From Aquimarina algicola (GTDB taxonomy: Bacteria; Bacteroidota; Bacteroidia; Flavobacteriales; Flavobacteriaceae): a DNA stretch of 64,000 bases. Positions 1 through 7,800 of the stretch are shown in pieces. The DNA is taken from assembly GCF_006443095.1 (NCBI RefSeq), contig NZ_VFWZ01000004.1:186450-250449 (forward strand), given 5' to 3'. The notes beneath the pieces were generated by a model, which was not told where the DNA came from, did not search any database, and saw only the letters and a program-made list of their open reading frames with translations. How positions within the stretch are numbered: the first letter of the stretch is position 1; each line of letters opens with the position of its first letter. A program made the position numbers and the translations under genes.

Positions 1-692
1 TCTTCATAGTCTTCAATAATAATGGCCGAAGTCCCTGTGTTATGCCCTGCAATCGTTACATTGGTAAATGAAATATCTGAACCTTGAGCCAATATTGCTT
101 GTCCACCGGCATTCCCCTTGTTATTGTAGAGTGTAGAGTTTGAGATATTTAGGTCGCCACCATCTTGAATATATATACCCGCAGCAAAACCAGATACGGT
201 ATTGTTGTGCAGCGCAGAATTCTCAATAGTTAATGACGAACCGATACGCCAAATACTTATAGCCGCCCCGTATCCTGCTGAAAGGGTATGAGAATGAATG
301 TTACAATATTTTAGTTTTAAATTGATTCCTAACCCCCTAATTCCGGCACCATATGCTGAGCTCGAGCCATTTCTAATTTCAAGACCTGATATTTCTACTG
401 TATTTATCGTATTTAAAAAATCACGAAAAATAGTGGTGGTATTATTACCATCAATTGCAAGTACATCTGCTCCCGGTCCTTGAATTGTAACATTTTTAGA
501 AATATTTAATGAGTTACTCACCATAATTACTCCTGTTACAGAGAAGTTAATTATGTCACCATTATTAGCATCTAACAATGCTTGCCTTAGTGATCCTGCT
601 CCTCCGTTATTTGTATTAGTAACTGTTATGGTAGCAGCTTGGCTAATAATACTTAAACAAATAGATATTCCTAATAGTAAAGTTTTCTTCAT
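1..692 (-). CDS. Secreted right-handed beta-helix protein (partial, C-terminus outside window)
   Basis: The frame opens with an ATG at 690-692 on the minus strand and stays open to the window edge, giving about 230 residues. Residues 1-19 form a Sec signal peptide (MKKTLLLGISICLSIISQA). Next comes the motif GGAGSLRQALLDAN (about residues 30-43), which is typical of the first turn of predicted pectin-lyase-fold or choice-of-anchor surface proteins in Bacteroidota. The remainder is rich in short N-, G- and I-containing turns (for example LEIRNGSS, SALHNNTVSG, STLYNNKGN) spaced like coils of a parallel beta helix. The role is probably a cell-surface or secreted adhesin or carbohydrate-active protein; nothing catalytic is visible. 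A T9SS sorting domain would be expected at the missing C-terminus, but this cannot be checked here. Confidence 0.8.
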   Translation of the reverse strand, partial: MKKTLLLGISICLSIISQAATITVTNTNNGGAGSLRQALLDANNGDIINFSVTGVIMVSNSLNISKNVTIQGPGADVLAIDGNNTTTIFRDFLNTINTVEISGLEIRNGSSSAYGAGIRGLGINLKLKYCNIHSHTLSAGYGAAISIWRIGSSLTIENSALHNNTVSGFAAGIYIQDGGDLNISNSTLYNNKGNAGGQAILAQGSDISFTNVTIAGHNTGTSAIIIEDYE

Positions 693-1135
693 AATTATTT
701 GTTATAAATGTTAGCTGACAATAAAATAAGGGATATATATGCTTTATTTTATATGTATGTTCACAAATCTAGCAGATTTCTAGATTGACTTAAAATTATT
801 AACTTCAATTTGGCTACATACTTCTGTTGTTTTTGTACCGTTATATTCCAATAATACTTGAATACATATTTAATTTACCGCTCTCTAATAAATTGATTGA
901 TATAACTATTTAATTTGTTTTCTTATATAAGTAATTGAAGAACTCCACTTGTTTATTACTTGTATAACATTAAAATATGAACAGTCTGCATACTTTCATT
1001 TTTTTAAATTAAACATTATTGAACGAAAGTTAAATCAAAGAAGTTCGGTTACCATTTTTAACCTCTTAAAACAAGATAACCAAGTAGGTAACTTATTTTA
1101 CAATATCAATTCAAATGAAATGATTAATCCAAAAC
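693..1135. other. Intergenic region without a recognisable gene
   Basis: This stretch lies between the start of the minus-strand beta-helix gene and the terminator next to tRNA-Pro. It is very AT-rich. Apart from the promoter-like element near 764 it holds nothing I recognise. The short open frame at 949-1149 has no homology signal or plausible start context and looks random. Confidence 0.5.
764..771 (-). promoter_or_regulatory. Candidate -7 element of a Bacteroidota promoter
   Basis: On the minus strand the bases read TAGATTTG, matching the TAnnTTTG -7 consensus of the Bacteroidota housekeeping sigma factor. It lies about 70 bases upstream of the beta-helix gene start. No clear TTG -33 element is present at the usual spacing, so support is partial. 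Confidence 0.35.
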
Positions 1136-1170
1136 AAAAAACCCGATAATCATATAATTATCAGGTTTTT
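1136..1170 (-). terminator. Intrinsic terminator after tRNA-Pro(GGG)
   Basis: A 14-base inverted repeat with one mismatch (AAAAACCCGATAAT and ATTATCAGGTTTTT) encloses a 6-base loop. Read on the minus strand it lies 24 bases beyond the 3' end of the tRNA and ends in a U-rich tract. The A-rich arms make it symmetrical, so it could also work on the other strand. Confidence 0.6.
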
Positions 1171-1194
1171 ATCACTATTTGATATATTAAAAAG

Positions 1195-1269
1195 TCGGGT
1201 AGAGAGGATTCGAACCTCCGATCTCTGGTCCCCCAGACCAGCACTTTAACCGGACTAAGCTACTACCCG
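1195..1269 (-). tRNA. tRNA-Pro, anticodon GGG
   Basis: The reverse complement folds into a complete 75-base cloverleaf. The acceptor stem is CGGGTAG paired with CTACCCG, followed by discriminator A. The anticodon arm is CTGGT-CTGGGGG-ACCAG, giving anticodon GGG (reads CCC), and the T arm contains GGTTCGAATCC. CCA is not encoded. It sits 34 bases downstream of cydB on the same strand, so it could be transcribed with cydAB or from its own promoter. A second proline tRNA (TGG) is about 3 kb away on the opposite strand. Confidence 0.95.
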
Positions 1270-1303
1270 AAAAAATCAGAGTGCAAATATAATAATCTTG
1301 TGA

Positions 1304-2341
1304 TTAAATTAAAGGATTATTATTTTGTTCTAGGATTTTTATCATTTTAAACGATTTGAGCAGATGAAATAATCCAGGAAGAATTACTGTTCCTCCTATG
1401 ATTAAAGATATCCCTAAAACATTTATAACACTCTCGGGGGCAATATTTTCTACAAGGCTTATACTCCCTTCTTGAGTAATAATAACATCTGGGAAGTGAG
1501 ATACTAGAGCAGCCAAAAGAATCAAAAACACCTGTAACCCTGCGAAAAACCTACTCCAGATAATATCTCCTTGAGTTATTTTTTTCCATAAGGGTAGCAA
1601 TAATAAGGCAGATACAGCCACACAAATCATCGCATATGGGCTTTTCAAAAAATCTTTTACAAAGACGATACCTGATAGATATCCATAACTAAAAGTAATT
1701 AAACCGATAACAAACACTACAATTGTGGCAATAGCAGCTTTTCTAACATAAATATTTTTCTTACCCTCCTTAGATTCTCCAATAAGTAATACAGAAGACA
1801 AAAATGCACATAATGCTGCAAAAAACAGCCCTACCATAATACTAAAGGTATTAAACCAAGGAAGTATAAAGGCTTCATAAAAAGATAGTGTACTTATATC
1901 TTCTGTAATATGAATTTTACCACTAATCAGGCCCCCGAATACAATACCTAAAAAAATTGGAGTAATCAAACTTGAGATTTTGAACATACTATCATACAAT
2001 TTTTGGGTATTATCAATCACCGCATCATAATGTCTAAATACAAATGCGACACCTCGTAACGTTACTCCTAGCAATACTATTGTAATAGGTATGTGTAGAT
2101 GTACTACCATTATGTTATAGTACACCGGAAAAGCAATCCATAAAATCACAATCAGGATTATAATCCATATATGATTTGCTTCCCACACAGGCCCCATGAC
2201 TCTATAAACAGTCTTTTTTGTTATCTTTTGATTTTCTTCAGAAGAAAACAATTCAACAATTCCTGCTCCATAATCTGCTCCACCCAAAACCACATACAGG
2301 TACAGTGAAAAAATTAAAAAGAATAATACGACATACAACAT
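1304..2341 (-). CDS. cydB: Cytochrome bd ubiquinol oxidase subunit II
   Basis: CydB is the second membrane subunit of the bd-type terminal oxidase, which oxidises quinol and reduces oxygen with high affinity in the cytoplasmic membrane. The 345 residues contain about eight or nine hydrophobic segments. The signature VWEANHIWIIILIVILWIAF near residue 50 matches the family's WExNHVW motif, and the N-terminal GGADYGAG segment is also typical. The start codon lies 3 bases after the cydA stop, so the two are translated from one message. Length is normal for the family. Read on the minus strand, tRNA-Pro follows. Confidence 0.97.
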   Translation of the reverse strand: MLYVVLFFLIFSLYLYVVLGGADYGAGIVELFSSEENQKITKKTVYRVMGPVWEANHIWIIILIVILWIAFPVYYNIMVVHLHIPITIVLLGVTLRGVAFVFRHYDAVIDNTQKLYDSMFKISSLITPIFLGIVFGGLISGKIHITEDISTLSFYEAFILPWFNTFSIMVGLFFAALCAFLSSVLLIGESKEGKKNIYVRKAAIATIVVFVIGLITFSYGYLSGIVFVKDFLKSPYAMICVAVSALLLLPLWKKITQGDIIWSRFFAGLQVFLILLAALVSHFPDVIITQEGSISLVENIAPESVINVLGISLIIGGTVILPGLFHLLKSFKMIKILEQNNNPLI

Positions 2342-2344
2342 AGT

Positions 2345-3649
2345 CTATATATTAGATTGGTTTAATACTTTAATTTGTCTTAGCATAAGCCAAGTTACTG
2401 CTATAGATAGTACCGTATATACTGCTATATAAGTATAAAAACTGAAAACAATTCCAGGCATAGGAGTAACTGCATCTTTAGTTCTCATGATTTTATGAAT
2501 GATCCATGGTTGTCTTCCTACTTCTGTAACGATCCAACCTGCTTCTAGAGCAATAAATCCGAGTGGTGCCATTAATACAAATAATAGCCAAAACTTATTA
2601 TTAGACAACCACCTTTTTCGTTTAAGCGAGATAAAATACAAAACTCCTACTGCTAATAATAGTGTACCAATACCCACCATAGTTTGAAAAGCATAATGGA
2701 CCATAGGTACATTGGGTTGTTCATCTTCGGGAAAATCGTTTAAGCCTTTAACTTCAGCATCAAAATCTGAAAATGCCAAAAATGATAACATTCCCGGAAA
2801 TTCTATCTTATACTTAACTTCTTTAGTTTCGTTATTTACAATTCCTCCAATAAATAAAGGTGCTCCTTTTTCAGTGTCATAATGTGCTTCCATAGCCGCT
2901 AATTTAACAGGCTGCCTTTTTGCTATATCTTTGGCTGAGAGATCACCACTTATCGGTTGTAAGATAGCGGCTATAGCACCAAATGTAATTGCTATTTTAA
3001 ATGCTTTGGTATGTAACTCTATTTTTCGTTTACGATATACTTGATATGCATGAATACCTGCTACAGCAAAACCCGTTGCAGTAAAAGCTGCTAATGTCAT
3101 GTGTAATGCCTGAGTAAACCATGCCGGATTTAACATCGCCTGTACAGGATCAACATTTAAGAATTCACCATTTATATAATCAAAACCACTTGGGGCATTC
3201 ATCCATCCATTTGCTGCGACAACTAATATACCAGACATTACTCCTGATATCCCTATAATAACTCCTGTAAACCAATGAAATTTCTCAGGTAATTTATTCC
3301 AACCATATAAATAAAACCCTAATGCAACTGCCTCTACAAAAAAGGCAGCTCCTTCGAGAGAAAAAGGCATTCCTATTATCGGGCCTGCATGTTTCATAAA
3401 TTCTGGCCACAGTAATCCTAACTCAAAAGAAAGTGCAGTTCCGGACACTGCTCCTGTAACAAAAAAAATCGCGACACCTTTTTGCCACGATTTAGTTAAA
3501 GTCAAATAAACTTGCTCTCGTGTTTTTAGCCATTTATAATGGGATACGACCATAAAAAAGGGCATCACCATGCCTATACACGCAAATACAATATGAAAAA
3601 TTAATGTAAATGCCATTTGAAGCCTTGCTGCATCTATGTTTTCTATCAT
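2345..3649 (-). CDS. cydA: Cytochrome bd ubiquinol oxidase subunit I
   Basis: CydA carries the quinol site and three haems of cytochrome bd oxidase. His19 (in LIFHIVFACIGM) corresponds to the haem b595 ligand. A histidine in the segment ALHMTLAAFTATGFA matches the haem b558 ligand region. GRQPW at about residues 378-382 is the strictly conserved family motif. At 434 residues the protein is of the short-Q-loop type usual in Bacteroidota and Firmicutes, unlike the longer E. coli form of about 520. The ATG at 3647-3649 begins directly with the expected N-terminus. It is the first gene of a cydAB operon; a dyad symmetric site lies 45-58 bases upstream. Confidence 0.97.
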   Translation of the reverse strand: MIENIDAARLQMAFTLIFHIVFACIGMVMPFFMVVSHYKWLKTREQVYLTLTKSWQKGVAIFFVTGAVSGTALSFELGLLWPEFMKHAGPIIGMPFSLEGAAFFVEAVALGFYLYGWNKLPEKFHWFTGVIIGISGVMSGILVVAANGWMNAPSGFDYINGEFLNVDPVQAMLNPAWFTQALHMTLAAFTATGFAVAGIHAYQVYRKRKIELHTKAFKIAITFGAIAAILQPISGDLSAKDIAKRQPVKLAAMEAHYDTEKGAPLFIGGIVNNETKEVKYKIEFPGMLSFLAFSDFDAEVKGLNDFPEDEQPNVPMVHYAFQTMVGIGTLLLAVGVLYFISLKRKRWLSNNKFWLLFVLMAPLGFIALEAGWIVTEVGRQPWIIHKIMRTKDAVTPMPGIVFSFYTYIAVYTVLSIAVTWLMLRQIKVLNQSNI

Positions 3650-3693
3650 ACTCTTTTTTGTTATAAAGGTATTTTACTAACTTGATAATGTCA

Positions 3694-3707
3694 GTAACTT
3701 ACGTTAC
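3694..3707 (-). promoter_or_regulatory. Candidate Crp/Fnr-type operator upstream of cydAB
   Basis: The 14 bases GTAACTTACGTTAC have 5-base inverted arms (GTAAC and GTTAC) and fit the GTA-N8-TAC pattern bound by several Crp/Fnr-family regulators. The site is centred about 50 bases upstream of the cydA start codon. An oxygen-responsive Fnr-like regulator would make sense for a high-affinity oxidase, but assignment to any regulator is inference. Confidence 0.35.
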
Positions 3708-3805
3708 AATTCTATAAAAAAAACGAAATTCCCCAGGATTATTTTTTACTGTATAAAGATACGGTACAAAGCTGATTTTATAAAGGGATTTACAATGAAT
3801 TATTA

Positions 3806-4264
3806 CTAAAAAAACTTAGGAAAAAAACGACCTACTTTCTTTTTATATTCTGAGTACTCAGAATACATATTTGCAAGGAGCTTTTCTTCATATATACTCT
3901 TATAATAAAACAAAATCGTTAATGCTATAGATATTAAAATTTTATATAAAGAACATGTATATATAGCATATGAATAGATTATTAGCAAAATACCTGTATA
4001 AATTGGATGTCTAGATATTTTATAAAATTTATTTTGTATCAATTTTCCTTTTTGATTTGGTTCGGGAAAAGGCGTAAGTTGATTTCTCAATTGTATTATT
4101 GCCCCAATTACAATAATAAAACCAAATGACAATGTTATTATATATAATTGATTAAGTCTTGGATAACAAAAAATGGTGAAATCATTTACAGGAATAATAT
4201 AAACTATGAATAAAATAAACTGAAGTAATACATATACTTTACCCTTGTTATTTATTAATTTCAT
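3806..4264 (-). CDS. Isoprenylcysteine carboxyl methyltransferase-like membrane protein
   Basis: This small integral membrane protein of about 152 residues has four hydrophobic segments. Near residue 90 is SRHPIYTGILL, close to the RHPxYxG motif that helps bind S-adenosylmethionine in the ICMT/phospholipid methyltransferase superfamily. The C-terminus YEEKLL..Y..Y.K.V.RFFP is also typical. The substrate is unknown; bacterial members are mostly uncharacterised. I chose the ATG at 4262-4264 because the upstream in-frame ATG (4288) adds only a short hydrophobic MIFIYLYN stretch, but that longer start cannot be excluded. It shares the strand with cydAB but lies 156 bases upstream of cydA and probably is not part of that operon. 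Confidence 0.75.
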   Translation of the reverse strand: MKLINNKGKVYVLLQFILFIVYIIPVNDFTIFCYPRLNQLYIITLSFGFIIVIGAIIQLRNQLTPFPEPNQKGKLIQNKFYKISRHPIYTGILLIIYSYAIYTCSLYKILISIALTILFYYKSIYEEKLLANMYSEYSEYKKKVGRFFPKFF

Positions 4265-4372
4265 ATTATAAAGGTATATAAAAATCAAAAAAGAGAATTT
4301 TATTCCTCTTTTTTATCACATAATAAAATGAATTATATATATTTGCAACCCTTAAAAAGATAACCTTTTAAT

Positions 4373-4447
4373 CGGGGTGTAGCGTAGCCCGGTTATCGCG
4401 CCGCGTTTGGGACGCGGAGGTCGCAGGTTCGAATCCTGCCACCCCGA
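4373..4447 (+). tRNA. tRNA-Pro, anticodon TGG
   Basis: This is a complete 75-base cloverleaf. The acceptor stem is CGGGGTG paired with CACCCCG, plus discriminator A. The anticodon arm is CCGCG-TTTGGGA-CGCGG, so the anticodon is TGG (reads CCA and, with wobble, other CCN codons). The T arm contains GGTTCGAATCC. CCA is not encoded. It is followed by a strong intrinsic terminator, so it is a single-gene transcript. Confidence 0.96.
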
Positions 4448-4453
4448 CAAAAT

Positions 4454-4493
4454 AAGCCGTTTGTTTTCTAATGACTACAAACGGCTTTTTTTA
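4454..4493 (+). terminator. Intrinsic terminator of tRNA-Pro(TGG)
   Basis: An 11-base perfect inverted repeat, AAGCCGTTTGT and ACAAACGGCTT, encloses a 12-base loop and runs into seven consecutive T residues. It starts 6 bases after the tRNA. Confidence 0.9.
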
Positions 4494-4836
4494 TATCTCA
4501 TGTTGTCGGCAGTTTATTGTATATTTAGATTGGTACCAAAAGATTAATACGAAAGATATACATCTATTCAAAAAATTTATGGTCAGTCAAAATCAATAAA
4601 AAGCAACTATATCATCGACTATATGTTAGGTTGCACAAAAGAATGATTTAGTAATACTGAGATTTTATATCAACAAGAAATATAAAATAGATATTTATCA
4701 GCTTAAATAGAATTTGCAATCGAACAGCTTCTGACTTAGATGATTTACTATAAAATCATTTCTTCATTGTTTCAATGATTTTCATATACATAAACTACTT
4801 TAAAATATCTTCATGAATAAATTGTGGTTACTTCAA
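4494..4836. other. Intergenic region
   Basis: AT-rich DNA lies between the tRNA-Pro terminator and the end of the large minus-strand adhesin gene. It contains one hairpin near 4753 that could end the adhesin transcript. I see no coding frame or RNA gene. Confidence 0.5.
4753..4781 (-). terminator. Possible weak terminator of the adhesin operon
   Basis: AAATCATT and AATGATTT form an 8-base perfect stem around a 13-base loop, about 55 bases past the adhesin stop codon. On the minus strand the tail is only TTTTAT, so termination would be weak; the stem is AT-rich. Confidence 0.3.
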
Positions 4837-7800
4837 CTATTGGATAAGAATTTTTCTGACTTGACTTGCAGAGGATGTTTCCAATAATAAAAAATATACT
4901 CCCGATTGTAAAATAGACATGTCATACTCAAAAATGTACTCTCCATTTCCTTCTCCTCTTCTAGAATCTATTACAGTATTATTAATCATATTAAACACTT
5001 TTAAGTTGATTGGTTGTGGTTTTGATAAATTTACATTTACAGTAAATCTTCCTGTCGGTGTAGGGTTTGGATATACTAAATAATCAATAGTATTTTGGAT
5101 GTTACTATTAATTTCTTCTCCCTCTTCTCCTTCAATTTCTTTTTCTACAACAATAACAGTCTTTGCAGTCTCTTTTGTACATAATCCTTTTTGAGTCTGT
5201 AATATGATCTCATACTCTCCTGGTGCTTCAAAAGTAAGCTCAGCATAATTATCATCTTCATAAATCACTTCCGCCTCATCAGGGAATATCCAATTTATGG
5301 CATCTGGTAATGGATCACTATTATCAACTATTACAAACCTTTCTCCTGCAAACACTTGGGTTGAAGCTATAAAATTTGCTGAAATGACTTCGGAGGTAGT
5401 ATCAACAAAAATACTATCAGACGCTTCACAACCTTTGCTATCTATAATCAAAACATCATAAATTCCTGCTTCACTAACTTCTATAGCAGGTTGATTACTT
5501 GTCAATCCATTTGTTGATGTCCACTGATATCTAGCATTAGGATCATTTATTGTTGCATTTAATACAATAGTTTGCTCAAAACATAAAGTAACATCTTCTC
5601 CAAGATCTATTATTAGCTCGTCTGGGTTTCCTAGAGTAATATCTCTTCTTGTTTGACATCCTTTCGCATCTGTCACAATAACAGTATAGGTCCCTGCACA
5701 TACTCCTGTTAAATCTTCTTGGGTAGCACTATTACTCCATTGATATGTGTAAGGAGCTACTCCTCCCTGAATTGTTATATCTATTATTCCATCGCATCCA
5801 TTATAGCATGTTGGGAGCGTTAGTGATTCTGTAATCGTTAATGGGTCTGGTATATCGATTGTAATCTGTTCCATCACACTACATCCTCTGATATCTGTAA
5901 CCTCAACACTGTATGTCCCCGCAGTTACATTTTCTAAACCTTCTGTCGTACTACCATCATTCCATTGATACGTAAATGGTGCCGTTCCTCCACTTATTTG
6001 GGGCGTTATTGCCCAGTCATCTCCATCTCCACAATTTACATAATCTGCTTCAAAACTTAAACGTAAAACATCTGGTTGTGTCAATACAAATACATCACTA
6101 GTAATTTCTGTTCCCAAAGCATCAGAAACCATTACATAGTAATTTCCTCCCGGAATGTCTTCTAGTAAAAATTGATCCAAACCTATCAAAGTATTATCAT
6201 CTGCATCAAACCATTGATAGTTATACTGTTTTGTTCCACTAAAGGGTTGTCCCCCTTCTACAATAGCACTTAAACTCCCCGAAGAACTTCCAAAACAAGA
6301 AATTACATTTACCTCCTGTATATCAACTTGTAAAACCGGAGTCTCGAATAGATCCACATTATCTATTAGCAAAACACATCCATTATCATCTGTAATAGTC
6401 AAAGAGTATACCTCATTTCCAACATTATTAAGCACATTTGTAGTTGAAGATTGTAATTCACCGCTAAGGTTTCTCCATGCGTAGGTATAAGGGAGTGATC
6501 CACCACCAATAGTAACTGTAATACTCCCATCTCTTGTACTGTCAGAAGATGGTAATACTCTTTCTATTGGTCCATCAACAAATAATGCTGGTGGTTGAGT
6601 TATTGTTATCTCTCTTTGGAGCTGACAATGATTTGCATCTGTTACTACTACAGCATAGTTTCCTGCTCTTAAAGAAGATATATCTTCTGTAATTGCTCCA
6701 TTGCTCCATCTATAAGAATACGGTTCTACTCCTCCGGATACCATAATATCTATATTCCCATTAGCTTCTCCTCTACACATCAAATTATTTACACTTTCTG
6801 TGATAGAGAGTTCTTCTGGTTCTGTTACCTCATAAACATAGTCATCTGTGTTACCATTTTCATCTGTAACTACAACTCTATATACACCGGCTCTGACTCT
6901 AGTTGTTGTAGGAGTTGTAAAAATTACTTCGGTAGGATTTTCTTGTTCAAACCACTCATAGGTGTAAGAACCAATACCTCCTCTTGTTGTTGTGGTTAAA
7001 GGAGTCTGTGTTTCTTCGCCAAAACATTGTATACCTTCTTCTTCTGAGATTGGAATGATTTCGACGATAAGCTGATTTGGTTCTGTTATTTCTTGTGTAA
7101 TAGCCGTTACACAATTATTAGCATCTTTCACTTCTAAAGTATATATTCCAATCGAAAGATCTTCGATATCTTGTGTAGAAGCTGAGTATGTAACATCTTC
7201 TGAATTTATCCAAGAATATGTGTATGGTATTGTGCCTCCTCTAACTTCAACAGATATACTTCCATTTCCGGTTTTAAATCCTGTTAAATTAACTGGATTC
7301 ACCTCATATATCTCTAAACCAGCGTCTGGTTGCTCTATGACAACGGGGCTACCAAGAGTTGTTGTACACGAATTATCATCGATAACAACAACTTCGTAAG
7401 TTCCTGCGGTTATATTTTCTAGATCTTCTGTTGTTGCCAGAAAATCTGGATCCTCTACTTTTGTCCAACGAAATCTATATGGAAGATATGCTCCCGTATC
7501 TTCATCAACAGGACCTCCTACCACAGTAATATCAATTGCTCCTGTATCTTCTCCATTGCAAAGAATTTGAGTAGGAGAACTTGAAAGTGTAACTACTAAA
7601 TCATCTGGTTCACCTAGTTCGATTGTCGCTTCACTACTAACTCCTGTTATATCTGTAGTTACTACTCTATATTGTCCTGACGGAAGATTATCTATGCTAT
7701 CTTGAGATATATCTATATCTATTAAAGTTGATGTAGCATCTTCTATACGATACCAACGATATTCAAAATCAGAAGGGGTAGATTCTATAGGAAAACCACC

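Noticed and set aside
949..1149. Short plus-strand frame of 66 codons next to tRNA-Pro
   Set aside because: It overlaps the terminator, has no start context and its translation has no protein-like pattern.
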